Assembly (NCBI RefSeq): GCF_022179405.1 | Contig: NZ_BPQT01000029.1 | Coordinates: 62,001 to 126,000, forward strand | Direction of reading: 5' to 3' | From: Methylobacterium marchantiae | GTDB lineage: Bacteria; Pseudomonadota; Alphaproteobacteria; Rhizobiales; Beijerinckiaceae | Length of the DNA: 64,000 nucleotides | Shown: piece after piece, positions 49,426 to 58,266 of the stretch | Layout: each line of letters opens with the position of its first letter | Numbering within the stretch: the first letter of the stretch is position 1 | Made by a program: the position numbers and the translations under genes | Notes under the pieces: model-generated | What the model was told of the DNA's origin: nothing | What the model saw: only the letters and a program-made list of their open reading frames with translations | The model's database searches: none

Positions 49426-50331
49426 ATGGCGGAACGCGGCACTTCTGCGGCGACGGGCAGGCCGATCCGGTCTATCGAAGCGGCCGGTCCCGATCCTTAT
49501 GACACATGTGAGCTAGACCCGTTGCGCCTCTCCGTCACCACCTGGAACATCAATTCGGTGCGGCTGCGCATCGATCTCGTCCTTCGTTTCCTCGCGCTGG
49601 CGAAGCCCGACGTGCTCTGCCTGCAGGAAACGAAATGCCCGGACGACGCCTTTCCGCTCAAGGCCTTGCGCGGTTCCGGCTACGACCACGTCGTGTTCGC
49701 CGGGCAGAAGGGCTATAACGGCGTCGCCATCCTCTCGCGCTTTCCGCTGCTGACCCGCGACGTCATGGCCTTCTGCGAGCGGCCGGACGCGCGCCACATC
49801 TCGGCGGTGCTCGGGCCGGAGGCCGGCGCGGCCGCCGGTCTCGTGATCCACAATTTCTATGTCCCCGCCGGCGGGGACATCCCGGATGTCGGCCTCAACC
49901 CGAAATTCGCGCACAAGCTCGATTTCCTGCGCGATCTGCGCGCCTGGGGCGGGCGGCGCGTGGCCGGCCCGGCGATCCTGGTGGGCGACCTCAACGTGGC
50001 GCCGCTGGAGCACGACGTCTGGTCGCACAAGCAGCTTCTCTCCGTGGTCAGCCATACGCCGGTGGAGACCGAGGCGCTGGAACTCCTGCGCGGCGAGGCC
50101 GGCTGGATCGATGCCGCCCGCCTCCTGACGCCGGAGCCGGAGAAGATCTACACGTGGTGGAGCTATCGCTCGCCCGACTGGTCCGCGGCCAACAAGGGGC
50201 GGCGCCTCGACCATGCCTGGATCTCGCCGGACCTCATCGGCACCGCGCGCTCCGTGGACGTCTTTCGCGAGGCGCGCGGCTGGGAGCGGCCCTCCGACCA
50301 TGTCCCGGTGACGCTGACGCTGGACCTGTGA
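49426..50331 (+). CDS. xthA: Exodeoxyribonuclease III
   Basis: This AP endonuclease/3'-exonuclease of base-excision repair carries TTWNINSVRLRI, CLQETKCPDD, HNFYVPAGGDIPD, LVGDLNVAPLEHDVW and the C-terminal GRRLDHAW ... SDHVPVT motif. The start is uncertain: ATG 49426 gives 301 residues with about 31 non-homologous leading residues, while a TTG near 49519 would start exactly at the usual N-terminus. A hairpin-like ACATGTG occurs in this stretch. Confidence 0.9.
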   Translation: MAERGTSAATGRPIRSIEAAGPDPYDTCELDPLRLSVTTWNINSVRLRIDLVLRFLALAKPDVLCLQETKCPDDAFPLKALRGSGYDHVVFAGQKGYNGVAILSRFPLLTRDVMAFCERPDARHISAVLGPEAGAAAGLVIHNFYVPAGGDIPDVGLNPKFAHKLDFLRDLRAWGGRRVAGPAILVGDLNVAPLEHDVWSHKQLLSVVSHTPVETEALELLRGEAGWIDAARLLTPEPEKIYTWWSYRSPDWSAANKGRRLDHAWISPDLIGTARSVDVFREARGWERPSDHVPVTLTLDL

Positions 50332-50455
50332 ACGGCCCGCCCTGACCCCGCGTCATGCATCCGATCGAGGAACGCAACCGCGCGTCGATCATTGCTCTCC
50401 GGACAGGCGGCCTCTCCCGAGGCCCGCATTCCCCTCGCTCCGGAGTTCCTCCTTC

Positions 50456-50548
50456 ATGCGCAAGCTGATCCTCGCCTTCATCCTCCCCAAGGTCGTGTCC
50501 TACCTCCGCCGCCGCTATGCCGGCCGCTCGGGCCGCCCCACGGCCTGA
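50456..50548 (+). CDS. Possible 30-residue peptide
   Basis: A short frame encodes MRKLILAFILPKVV followed by an Arg-rich tail (SYLRRRYAGRS), an amphipathic cationic peptide. A GGAG lies about 10 bases upstream. Codon third positions are GC-rich. It lies alone between xthA and the membrane-protein gene. Without a family it remains tentative. Confidence 0.35.
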   Translation: MRKLILAFILPKVVSYLRRRYAGRSGRPTA

Positions 50549-50560
50549 GGACCAACTCCC

Positions 50561-52375
50561 TCACCTGTCCGCGCGGAAGCGCCAGAGCAGGATCGGGGTC
50601 GAGTCCAGGGGGACGCGTTCGAGCCATGGCACGGAGGCTTCGCTCCTGGTGAGGCGTATCGCGAAGGGAACCGGTCCCGTCTCGGGATCGGCTTTGCGGC
50701 ACAGGACGAGATAGGTCGCGCCGGAGTCCGCGAGGGCGTGCCTCAGCGCCGCCTCGTCGCCATCGAGGCCTTCGATGGAGGCGCGCAGCCCGGCGATGGC
50801 CCGATGATAGGGCGCGGCCACCACGCCGTGATGGGTGTGGACCAGGATCGGCGGTCCGTTGTTGATCGCCGCCAGGACGGTCCCGGCCTCGACCCGGTCC
50901 AGGGGAGCGAGGGACGCCTGGGCGGTGCAGCTCTGCCATGCGGCGACCGGCGAGCCGGTCTGCTGGTCGCTCGATCGGGCCAGCGCCAGGGGCACGGCCC
51001 AGACCTTCGAGACGAGAAGCAGCGCCCCGGCCAGCATCGCGGCCTTTTGGCGGACCGGCGCGTCCTCGCGCAGCAGCGTGATCGCACGGTCGAGCATCGG
51101 ACCGGCGACGAGGGCGATGAAGCCCGAGGCCACATAGATCCCCCTGAACTGGAACTGCACCAGGACGGCTCCGGCGAGCAGGAACAGGGCAGTCAGCATC
51201 GCCGCCCGCCTGATCGCCAGCGGGCCGCGCCATGCCGCCCAGCCTGCGATGGCGGCTGCCAGGAACAGCGGCATCACGTTGGCCAGGGCCTCGGCGGTGT
51301 TCGTCGCCAGGAGCGTGCGGAACGGCAGCATCTCCATCACCTGGTTCAGCCACGCCGTGCGCACGATGGCCGGCATGCCGGTGAACGGCCCCGAGAGGCA
51401 CGCCGTGAACAGGGCGGCGAAGGCGGCGATGGCGGCCAGACCGAGCGATCCGGCGAAGGCGGCCCGGCGGAGCGGCGTCGTGAGGCGGGGTGCGAGGACG
51501 CGTGCTCCGATGGCGATCCCGGCGCCGCAGCCGGCGATCCAGAGCCAGGGCGGCGAGAGGGCATCGCATTCCGTGGTCAGCCACAGAGCCGGGTCGGTCT
51601 GCGCGGAGAAGAGGACGAGGGCGCCGCCCGACAGGCACAGGGCGAAGGCGAGGAGCCTCGCCAGGGCCCGTTCGCCGGTGAGGATCCAGTCTCCGACGAG
51701 GAACAGGGCGCCAAGGGCGATGAAGGGCAGTGCTTCGAGGCCGACGGCGAGGGAGCAGGCCGCGAACAGACCGCCGAGGGAGGCCTGCCGCCACGACCTG
51801 TCGTTGCCGGCGAGCGCCATGCCCAGGCCGAGGATGAACAGGATCTGGATGTTGTGGTGGTCGATCCGGCCGAAGGCGAAGAGGCCCGCGAGTTCGCCGG
51901 CCTGGGTCGCCGCGAAGAGCGACAGCATGGCGGCGCGTCGATTGAAGCGCGCGGCGACCGCCCGGTAGACCAGACCGAGATAGAGGCAGAACAGCAGCGG
52001 CGGCCATAGGGCGACCACGAGGCCCTCCGCCAGCGGGCGCCCGACGAGGGGGCTCGCCGCCGCGATCAGGCCGGCGAGCGGCGCGTCGACGAAGCGCGAC
52101 CAGTGCATGCCGGCCCCCGCCGGCGGCATCAGCCGGTGCTGCACCATCTCGAACCAGCCCTGGCCGGCGAGCAGGTCGCGCACCTGGACGAGGCGCATGT
52201 AATCGTCGGTATCCGGCAGGTTCAGATGCCGGACCACGTCCAGGAAGGAGCCGACCGGATAGAGGCCGTAGAGGCCGGCGGCGAGGAGCAGCCACAGCAC
52301 CGCCGGATGATCGAAGGGCGAGCGCTCCGAGCCGGCGCGTGACGGGAGCCGGTCCGTCGTCGATGCTGAAGTCAC
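50561..52375 (-). CDS. Polytopic membrane protein, GT-C/STT3-like
   Basis: This is a 604-residue protein with about 12 hydrophobic segments in the first roughly 470 residues and a soluble C-terminal domain of about 130. An early acidic loop LNLPDTDDYMRLVQVRDLL resembles the first extracytoplasmic DxD-containing loop of GT-C-fold transferases (STT3/PMT type). No family is certain. The start at the GTG (52375) has GAGG about 11 bases upstream; the open frame continues to 52597 with non-hydrophobic sequence. The donor and acceptor are unknown. Confidence 0.7.
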   Translation of the reverse strand: MTSASTTDRLPSRAGSERSPFDHPAVLWLLLAAGLYGLYPVGSFLDVVRHLNLPDTDDYMRLVQVRDLLAGQGWFEMVQHRLMPPAGAGMHWSRFVDAPLAGLIAAASPLVGRPLAEGLVVALWPPLLFCLYLGLVYRAVAARFNRRAAMLSLFAATQAGELAGLFAFGRIDHHNIQILFILGLGMALAGNDRSWRQASLGGLFAACSLAVGLEALPFIALGALFLVGDWILTGERALARLLAFALCLSGGALVLFSAQTDPALWLTTECDALSPPWLWIAGCGAGIAIGARVLAPRLTTPLRRAAFAGSLGLAAIAAFAALFTACLSGPFTGMPAIVRTAWLNQVMEMLPFRTLLATNTAEALANVMPLFLAAAIAGWAAWRGPLAIRRAAMLTALFLLAGAVLVQFQFRGIYVASGFIALVAGPMLDRAITLLREDAPVRQKAAMLAGALLLVSKVWAVPLALARSSDQQTGSPVAAWQSCTAQASLAPLDRVEAGTVLAAINNGPPILVHTHHGVVAAPYHRAIAGLRASIEGLDGDEAALRHALADSGATYLVLCRKADPETGPVPFAIRLTRSEASVPWLERVPLDSTPILLWRFRADR

Positions 52376-52722
52376 CGGTTGCCGTCCTCGACCAAGCGTG
52401 CAGATCGGCGCCGATACCACGCCACCCCCTTCGGGATTCTGTCCGGAGACGGTTAACGAGGCTCTCGCATCGGCCCGACGCGCGAGCTTCGCCGCGACAG
52501 GGAAAGGGCGAAGCGCTCGCCGCCCGGCGTTGCGGCCCGGTGGTGCCGCTGATATGCATCGCCCGGCATCAAGAGTCGCGGCGACGCCCGACGCCAACCT
52601 GCTGATCCGAGCAAGGTGGAGCCCTCATCGACAGAGGGGATGTGGCCGAACCGGCAACCAAACGGGTTTCGCCACGCGTCGCTTCGCCCCTCGTGCGGGA
52701 CCGACCGAAGGCGAGCGAGACG
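52376..52722. other. Divergent intergenic region
   Basis: This stretch of about 347 bp lies between the membrane-protein start and the lyase gene. No clear -35/-10 pair, hairpin or RNA gene was recognised; if the upstream start (52597) were used the gap would shrink to about 125 bp. Confidence 0.45.
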
Positions 52723-53781
52723 ATGAATTCCGAACTCCAGCAATTCGCCAGCGACAATTACGCCGGCATCTGCCCCGAGGCGTGGAGCGCCACCGAAGCG
52801 GCCAATCGCGGCTCGGTGCCGGCCTATGGCGAGGATGCCTGGACGAAACGGGCCTCGGACGCGTTCCGCGACCTGTTCGACAAGCCGGATGCGGAGGTGT
52901 TCTTCGCCTTCAACGGCACGGCCGCCAATTCCCTGGCGCTGGCCTCGCTCTGCCAATCCTATCACAGCGTCATCTGCTCGGCCTCGGCGCATGTGGAGAC
53001 CGACGAGTGCGGCGCGCCGGAATTCTTCTCGAATGGCTCGAAGCTGCTGGTGGCGGCGAGCGCGGACGGCAAGCTCACCCCCGCCCTCATCCGCGGCCTC
53101 GCCACCAGCCGCTCGGACATCCATTTCCCGAAACCGCGGGTGGTGACGATCACCCAGCCGACGGAGACCGGGCAGGTCTACAGCCTCGACGAGATCCGGG
53201 CGATCTCGGCCACCTGCCGCGACCTCGGCCTGCGCCTCCACATGGACGGGGCGCGCTTCGCCAATGCCTGCGCCGGCCTCGGCTGCGAGCCCGCCGAGAT
53301 GACCTGGAAGGCGGGGGTCGATCTCCTCTGCTTCGGCGGCACCAAGAACGGCATGGCGGCGGGCGAAGCGATCCTGTTCTTCGATCCCGTCCTGGCCGAG
53401 GATTTCGGCTATCGCTGCAAGCAGGCGGGCCAGCTCGCCTCGAAGATGCGTTTCCTCACCGCGCCCTGGGTCGGGATGCTGGAGGACGGCGCCTGGCTCC
53501 GCAACGCGGCCCACGCCAATGCCTGCGCGCAGCGTCTCGCCGAGGCGGTGGCGGAGTGCCCCGGCTTTGCCGCCATGTTCCCGGTGGAGGCCAACGCGGT
53601 GTTCCTGAAGGCCGCCCCCGAGCGGCTGGAGGCCCTGCGGCAGCGGGGCTGGCGCTTCTACACCTTCATCGGCGGCGGCGCCCGCTTCATGTTCGCCTGG
53701 GATTCGGACCCGGCGCGCATCGATGCCCTGGTGCACGACATCCGGGCGGTGAGCGCGGCGGCGGACCCCCTCTCGGCCTGA
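52723..53781 (+). CDS. ltaE: Low-specificity threonine aldolase family PLP lyase
   Basis: This is a 352-residue fold-type I PLP enzyme (beta-eliminating lyase family). The PLP-binding Lys is in LLCFGGTKNGMAAGEA, the Asp in RLHMDGARFANACAGLG and the aldehyde-side His in SASAHVETDECGAPEF. It cleaves L-threonine or allo-threonine to glycine and acetaldehyde. The start at 52723 (MNSELQQFASDNYAG) matches the family N-terminus; an upstream ATG at 52642 is unlikely. Confidence 0.88.
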   Translation: MNSELQQFASDNYAGICPEAWSATEAANRGSVPAYGEDAWTKRASDAFRDLFDKPDAEVFFAFNGTAANSLALASLCQSYHSVICSASAHVETDECGAPEFFSNGSKLLVAASADGKLTPALIRGLATSRSDIHFPKPRVVTITQPTETGQVYSLDEIRAISATCRDLGLRLHMDGARFANACAGLGCEPAEMTWKAGVDLLCFGGTKNGMAAGEAILFFDPVLAEDFGYRCKQAGQLASKMRFLTAPWVGMLEDGAWLRNAAHANACAQRLAEAVAECPGFAAMFPVEANAVFLKAAPERLEALRQRGWRFYTFIGGGARFMFAWDSDPARIDALVHDIRAVSAAADPLSA

Positions 53782-53817
53782 CCCGCCGGGCCGGTCCGCG
53801 AGGGAGAGGACCGCGTT

Positions 53818-54168
53818 CTAGATCAGGTCCTTGAACTCGCGGCTCGACCATTCCCGCGAGAAGGCCGGCTTTGGCAGATGGGCCTGGGGTGCCCCCTGCT
53901 CCGGTCGCCGCTTGGCCGGGCTCGGCGCCTGGCGCGACTGCCGCTGCGGCTTCTCCGGGCCGCCCACCGCGTCGAACTCGAAGAGCAGCCGGCGGCCGTC
54001 ATCGGCGAAGATCCAGCCGTTCTCGACCCAGCCGATGAAGCGGCCGGAATAGGCATAGATCCGGCCGTCCTGAATGAAGGCCGCGGCGTTGCCGTTCCAG
54101 AGGTAGACCGTCCGCTCGTCGGGACTGACCGCGGTCGCCTGCCCGTCGTGGTCGAAGAACTCGATCAT
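53818..54168 (-). CDS. Hypothetical protein with 4-fold beta-flower-like domain
   Basis: This is a 116-residue protein. Residues 1-70 show four short beta repeats, each with an aromatic/Gly pattern: EFFDHDGQATAV, TVYLWNGNAAAFI, RIYAYSGRFIGWV and WIFADDGRRLLF. This resembles the small 4-fold beta-flower domain of unknown function. The C-terminal third is Pro/Arg-rich and probably disordered. Convergent with ltaE. Confidence 0.65.
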   Translation of the reverse strand: MIEFFDHDGQATAVSPDERTVYLWNGNAAAFIQDGRIYAYSGRFIGWVENGWIFADDGRRLLFEFDAVGGPEKPQRQSRQAPSPAKRRPEQGAPQAHLPKPAFSREWSSREFKDLI

Positions 54169-54312
54169 GATGCGTGTCGCCTTCCCACGCGCGGCGGATC
54201 GGCCGAAGCGTCCTCGATTGGTAGCGACCCGCAGGGGGAAGCGCGAGTTTAATCGGGCTTAGGGGCTCCCAAGGCTTCGGGCTCGACAGGGTCGCGACCC
54301 GGCGCGGGCGCC

Positions 54313-54666
54313 CTACTCTTTCGGCTTCTCCGGTTGCAGATCGTCCCGCGGCTTCTCCTGCGGCACCGGATCCCGCGGCGGCGCAGGCGGCATCTTCCCG
54401 GCCAGCTCGTTGGAGAGCATGTCGGCGTTCTGCCTGACGAACCGCTTCATCTCCCCGGGCGTCACGCTCCAGACGACCGCCGCGATGAAGATCAGGGCTG
54501 CGATCGTGTAGGAAAATCCCGCGAAGATGCCCAGCCACCCGAGCAGCAGCGGGACGAGGCTGATGACCCCCGCCACGAAGAACGACGTTGTAAGGTAATA
54601 GCACGATACAAAAGTAATAATTGCAACCGCTATCGGTTTTACAATCCTGATGATCGATGATTCCAT
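54313..54666 (-). CDS. Small membrane protein, unknown
   Basis: This is a 117-residue protein with two hydrophobic segments (IAVAIITFVSCYYLTTSFFV and YTIAALIFIAAVVW) and a Pro/Lys/Glu-rich C-terminal tail. GGAG lies about nine bases before the ATG at 54666. Base composition falls around its start (AT-rich 54590-54700), unlike its surroundings. Confidence 0.6.
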   Translation of the reverse strand: MESSIIRIVKPIAVAIITFVSCYYLTTSFFVAGVISLVPLLLGWLGIFAGFSYTIAALIFIAAVVWSVTPGEMKRFVRQNADMLSNELAGKMPPAPPRDPVPQEKPRDDLQPEKPKE

Positions 54667-55072
54667 GCTATCTCCAATGTAAAAGCGGCTATAGGTTTGT
54701 GAAGAGCGGCGAATTTGTGGTCTTTCGCCGGTATGAATGGTCCGGTCACGCAAGTCCAGATATTGGGATATTCCCGACCGGTCCGAATGCGCGCGATCGC
54801 CGGATGCGCATGCCGCGGCTTCGATGCGGGGCCGGTTCCGTCGTCCGGCCTCGTCCCGAGCCGCGACGGGCCATCGGCGCCGGGGGTGGCACCGCCCGCG
54901 GATTCGTGTATGTGTTCCCGCGCCTCGACCCGGAAACGGGCACGGGGCCGAACCTGCTTGTGGACGCGACCGTGCTGGACGACATCCCGGCACAGGCCAC
55001 GCCTCAGGCCGAGGCCGACCCTCCCGAGGAGGGCCACCTCGCTCCGACAACCCCCGTTTGAAAGGGACAGCG
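54667..55072. other. Gap between small membrane protein and rpsO
   Basis: This is about 406 bp with overlapping open frames on both strands but no ribosome site or family match that convinces me. The first roughly 60 bp are AT-rich, with the GGAG of the minus-strand gene; the rest is GC-rich. It must hold the rpsO promoter, but I could not place it. Confidence 0.45.
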
Positions 55073-55342
55073 ATGTCGATTTCGGCAGAGCGCAAGACCG
55101 CGCTCATCAAGGAATACGCGACCGGCGGCAAGGATACCGGTTCTCCGGAGGTCCAGGTGGCGATCCTCACCGAGCGGATCACCAACCTCACCGGCCACTT
55201 CAAGACCCACGGCAAGGACAACCATTCCCGCCGCGGCCTCCTGAAGATGGTCTCGCAGCGCCGCTCGCTGCTCGACTACGTCAAGCGCAAGGACGAGGCC
55301 CGCTACCGCAGCCTCATCGAGCGTCTCGGCATTCGCCGCTAA
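55073..55342 (+). CDS. rpsO: 30S ribosomal protein S15
   Basis: This is an 89-residue S15 ([18 protein letters not shown] ... [13 protein letters not shown]), the standard length, with the helix-loop [24 protein letters not shown] that binds 16S rRNA. An AAAGGGA site precedes it. It is followed by a strong terminator and then pnp, the usual rpsO-pnp arrangement in bacteria. Confidence 0.97.
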   Translation: MSISAERKTALIKEYATGGKDTGSPEVQVAILTERITNLTGHFKTHGKDNHSRRGLLKMVSQRRSLLDYVKRKDEARYRSLIERLGIRR

Positions 55343-55353
55343 GGCGACGTTCA

Positions 55354-55386
55354 CGCGGTTCCGGGCCCGGCCCGGGGCCGCGTTTT
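55354..55386 (+). terminator. Intrinsic terminator between rpsO and pnp
   Basis: The arms CGCGGTTCCGGG and CCCGGGGCCGCG pair over 12 bp (two G-U) around a five-base loop, directly followed by TTTT. In other bacteria this gap also carries an RNase III processing site for pnp autoregulation, which was not identified here. Confidence 0.75.
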
Positions 55387-55554
55387 GACAGTTCGGGCTG
55401 CCGGAATGGGTCCGGCCACCCGAAAACCGGGCGACTTGGAGGCGCGGAAGCGCCGGGGACAGGATCGCGCGGCGCTTTGGCTCCGTCTGCCGAGCGCCGC
55501 GCCATCTTGCCCCTGGCGGCGCCGGGTTCGCCCGACCGCAGGAAGGCAAGACAT

Positions 55555-57726
55555 ATGTTCGACGTACAACGTGAAGAGCTGATGTGGGGCGACCGCAAGC
55601 TCGTCCTCGAGACGGGCAAGGTCGCCCGCCAGGCCGACGGCGCCGTGATGGCGACGTATGGCGAGACTTCGGTGCTGGCCACCGTCGTGTCGGGCAAGGA
55701 GCCCAAGGCCGGAATCGACTTCCTGCCGCTCACCGTGAACTACCAGGAGCGTGCCTACGCCGCCGGCCGCATCCCCGGCGGCTACTTCAAGCGCGAGGGC
55801 CGTCCGTCCGAGAAGGAGACCCTGGTCTCCCGCCTCATCGACCGCCCGATCCGCCCCCTCTTCGTCGAGGGCTGGCGCAACGACACCCAGGTCGTCGTCA
55901 CCGTCCTGACCCACGACCTCGAGAACGATCCCGACATCCTCGCCATGGTCGCGGCCTCCGCCGCCCTGACCCTGTCGGGCGTGCCCTTCATGGGCCCGAT
56001 CGGCGCCGCGCGCGTCGGCTACGTCAACGGCCAGTACCTGCTGAACCCGCCGGTGCCCGAGCTCGAGAACTCGACCCTGGACCTCGTCGTCGCCGGCACG
56101 CAGGACGCCGTGCTGATGGTGGAATCCGAGGCCAAGGAGCTCGACGAAGAGGTCATGCTCGGCGCCGTGATGTTCGGCCACAAGCATTTCCAGCCGGTCA
56201 TCGAGGCGATCATCCGCCTCGCCGAGAAGGCCGCCAAGGAGCCCCGCAACTTCCAGGCGCCCGAGAACGGCGACGTGGAGAAGGCCGTCCTCGACGTGTG
56301 CGAGGCCGAGCTGCGCGACGCCTACAAGAACACCGTCAAGCAGGAGCGCTACGCCGCCGTCGACGCCGTGAAGGCGAAGGTGATGGCCGCGCTCTGCCCC
56401 GCCGAGGGCGAGGCCAGGTTCCCGGCCGAGAAGGTCAAGGCCGCGTTCAAGGAAGCGCAGTCGAAGGTCGTGCGCTGGAACATCCTCGACACCGGCTCGC
56501 GCATCGACGGACGCGACGTCCGCACCGTGCGCCCGATCGTGTCCCAGGTCGGCGTTCTGCCGCGCGCCCACGGTTCGTCGCTGTTCACCCGCGGCGAGAC
56601 CCAGGCCCTCGTGGTCGCCACCCTCGGCACCGGCGAGGACGAGCAGTTCATCGACGCGCTGGAAGGCACCTACAAGGAGACCTTCCTGCTGCACTACAAC
56701 TTCCCTCCCTATTCGGTGGGTGAGACCGGCCGCATGGGCTCCCCGGGCCGTCGCGAGATCGGCCACGGCAAGCTCGCCTGGCGCGCCGTGCACCCGGTCC
56801 TGCCGCCGGCCCACGAGTTCCCGTACACGATCCGCGTCGTGTCCGAGATCACCGAGTCCAACGGCTCGTCCTCCATGGCCTCCGTCTGCGGCGCCTCGCT
56901 GTCGCTGATGGATGCGGGCGTGCCCCTGCGCCGTCCGGTGGCCGGCATCGCCATGGGCCTCATCCTCGAGGGTGAGCGCTACGCCGTGCTGTCCGACATC
57001 CTCGGCGACGAGGATCACCTGGGCGACATGGACTTCAAGGTGGCGGGCACGGAAGCAGGCATCACCTCGCTGCAGATGGACATCAAGATCGCCGGCATCA
57101 CCGAGGAGATCATGAAGGTCGCCCTGCATCAGGCGCAGGAAGGCCGCGTCCACATCCTCGGCGAGATGGCGAAAGCCCTCACCGACGCCCGTCCCGAGCT
57201 CGGCGAATACGCGCCGCGCATCGAGACCATGCAGATCCCCACCGACAAGATCCGGGAAGTGATCGGCACCGGCGGCAAGGTGATCCGCGAGATCGTCGAG
57301 AAGACCGGCGCCAAGATCAACATCGACGACACCGGCACGGTGAAGATCGCCTCCAGCGACGGCAAGGCCATCAAGGCCGCCTATAACTGGATCCGCTCGA
57401 TCGTGGCGGAAGCCGAGCCGGGCATGATCTACGACGGCACCGTCGTGAAGACGATGGAGTTCGGCGCCTTCGTGAACTTCTTCGGCGCCAAGGACGGCCT
57501 GGTCCACATCTCGGAACTCGCCGCCGCGCGCGTCGCCAAGGTCACCGACGTCGTCAAGGAAGGCGACAAGGTCAAGGTGAAGTTCCTCGGCCAGGACGAC
57601 CGCGGCAAGATCCGCCTCTCCATGAAGGTCGTCGACCAGACCACGGGCGAGGACATCACCGAGAAGCTCAAGGCCGAGCGCAACGCCGACCAGGACCGCG
57701 CCCGCGGCCCGCGTCAGGACGCGTAA
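55555..57726 (+). CDS. pnp: Polyribonucleotide nucleotidyltransferase (PNPase)
   Basis: This is a 723-residue phosphorolytic 3'-5' exoribonuclease and RNA-degradosome component. Two RNase PH domains are present (about 1-230 and 310-540; the second has [15 protein letters not shown] and [19 protein letters not shown]), followed by the KH domain ([20 protein letters not shown]) and the S1 domain ([19 protein letters not shown]). GGAAGG precedes the ATG at 55555. A perfect terminator follows. Confidence 0.97.
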   Translation: MFDVQREELMWGDRKLVLETGKVARQADGAVMATYGETSVLATVVSGKEPKAGIDFLPLTVNYQERAYAAGRIPGGYFKREGRPSEKETLVSRLIDRPIRPLFVEGWRNDTQVVVTVLTHDLENDPDILAMVAASAALTLSGVPFMGPIGAARVGYVNGQYLLNPPVPELENSTLDLVVAGTQDAVLMVESEAKELDEEVMLGAVMFGHKHFQPVIEAIIRLAEKAAKEPRNFQAPENGDVEKAVLDVCEAELRDAYKNTVKQERYAAVDAVKAKVMAALCPAEGEARFPAEKVKAAFKEAQSKVVRWNILDTGSRIDGRDVRTVRPIVSQVGVLPRAHGSSLFTRGETQALVVATLGTGEDEQFIDALEGTYKETFLLHYNFPPYSVGETGRMGSPGRREIGHGKLAWRAVHPVLPPAHEFPYTIRVVSEITESNGSSSMASVCGASLSLMDAGVPLRRPVAGIAMGLILEGERYAVLSDILGDEDHLGDMDFKVAGTEAGITSLQMDIKIAGITEEIMKVALHQAQEGRVHILGEMAKALTDARPELGEYAPRIETMQIPTDKIREVIGTGGKVIREIVEKTGAKINIDDTGTVKIASSDGKAIKAAYNWIRSIVAEAEPGMIYDGTVVKTMEFGAFVNFFGAKDGLVHISELAAARVAKVTDVVKEGDKVKVKFLGQDDRGKIRLSMKVVDQTTGEDITEKLKAERNADQDRARGPRQDA

Positions 57727-57741
57727 GCAGGCTGACATATG

Positions 57742-57772
57742 AAGAAGGGGCGGTTTTCACCGCCCCTTCTTT
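57742..57772 (+). terminator. Intrinsic terminator after pnp
   Basis: AAGAAGGGGCGG and CCGCCCCTTCTT form a perfect 12-bp stem with a TTTTCA loop and a short T-run, 15 bp after the stop. The A-rich left flank could serve a minus-strand transcript as well. Confidence 0.9.
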
Positions 57773-57792
57773 GCTTACAAGAACTACAAATT

Positions 57793-57960
57793 TCAGGCGA
57801 GTTGGGTGAGCACCCAAGTCACTGCCTGCCGATTGTAGGGCGGCATTGTGTTGTGCTTAGCGATAGGTGCCGTGGTGGAGGGCGTTCCCTCGACCCGCCA
57901 AATACCAGACTCAGGACATTTTTCCCCGGTCTTTGCCCGGGTCCCGATGGCTGCTGACAT
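57793..57960 (-). CDS. 55-residue protein with YjzC-like pattern
   Basis: This is a small protein, MSAAIGTRAKTGEKCPESG followed by IWRVEG and ending AVTWVLTQLA. The pattern TGEKCPESGIW resembles short YjzC-type proteins found widely in bacteria, of unknown function. AAGGAA lies about eight bases before the ATG and is buried in a hairpin (57961-57993). The surrounding patch has lower GC than the genome. Confidence 0.6.
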   Translation of the reverse strand: MSAAIGTRAKTGEKCPESGIWRVEGTPSTTAPIAKHNTMPPYNRQAVTWVLTQLA

Positions 57961-57993
57961 GTCTACGTTCCTTAACCGAAAAAAGGCGTAGAC
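57961..57993 (-). promoter_or_regulatory. Hairpin masking the ribosome binding site
   Basis: On the minus strand GTCTACG-CCTT-(9 nt)-AAGG-AA-CGTAGAC forms two stacked stems (7 and 4 bp) immediately before the ATG, pairing the AAGG of the ribosome site with CCTT. GTCTACGCC can instead pair with GGTGTAGAC (58061-58053) upstream, and a TTTTTT run follows. This is the layout of a translational switch; the ligand or trigger is unknown. Confidence 0.55.
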
Positions 57994-58130
57994 CTTGACG
58001 CAATCGATCAGATGACGCATCAGAGATGCGTCGCGTAAGCGACTGCCCCGGCGTCTACACCGGTGCCGGGCCAAACTACACAAGGCCGTCTGCTTGCTTT
58101 ACGAGGGCTGGGCAGACGGCCGTTTTAATT
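57994..58130 (+). ncRNA. Candidate small RNA or structured leader
   Basis: A TTGACG box (about 57995) is followed by GTCGC-GTAA-GCGAC (58030-58043), a CCCGGC/GCCGGG hairpin (58047-58070) and a 10-bp terminator stem GGCCGTCTGC/GCAGACGGCC (58084-58121) with GTTTTAATTT. No open frame fits. It could be a plus-strand RNA of about 110 nt, or the mirror image of the leader for the 55-residue protein. The strand and promoter are inferred. Confidence 0.4.
58084..58130 (+). terminator. Strong terminator with no obvious upstream gene
   Basis: The 10-bp arms GGCCGTCTGC and GCAGACGGCC are separated by 18 bases and followed by GTTTTAATTT on the plus strand. No protein gene on this strand ends here, which suggests a non-coding transcript. 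Confidence 0.7.
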
Positions 58131-58205
58131 TGAGCCAGAATTTCGGAGTAACCCGAGTCTGAAATCGGGTCAACAGCCGCTTTGCAGGGTTTTCGGTTTC
58201 TGCGG

Positions 58206-58221
58206 TTTGCAACGTTGCAAA
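58206..58221. promoter_or_regulatory. 16-bp perfect palindrome upstream of the winged-helix gene
   Basis: TTTGCAACGTTGCAAA is its own complement and lies 45 bp before the ATG at 58267, the right distance for an operator. The downstream protein carries a winged-helix domain and may regulate itself. Confidence 0.55.
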
Positions 58222-58266
58222 GAGTCCGCGGCGCTGCTTTTCTAAGTGTCATGGCGAGGTTACCCC

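Noticed and set aside
54657-55061. 134-codon plus-strand frame before rpsO.
   Set aside because: It overlaps the start region of the minus-strand gene, has mixed codon bias and no ribosome site or family.
57994-58070. Mini-ykkC guanidine riboswitch in front of the 55-residue gene.
   Set aside because: The two hairpins lack the ACGR loops of that class on either strand.
58010-58080. Possible tRNA gene in the hairpin-rich block.
   Set aside because: No T-loop GTTCRANNC, no CCA end and no four-arm cloverleaf; the hairpins are separate short stems.
58076-58252. 58-codon minus-strand frame opposite the 16-bp palindrome and terminator.
   Set aside because: It runs through the strong plus-strand terminator and the palindrome, has a weak ribosome site and no family.
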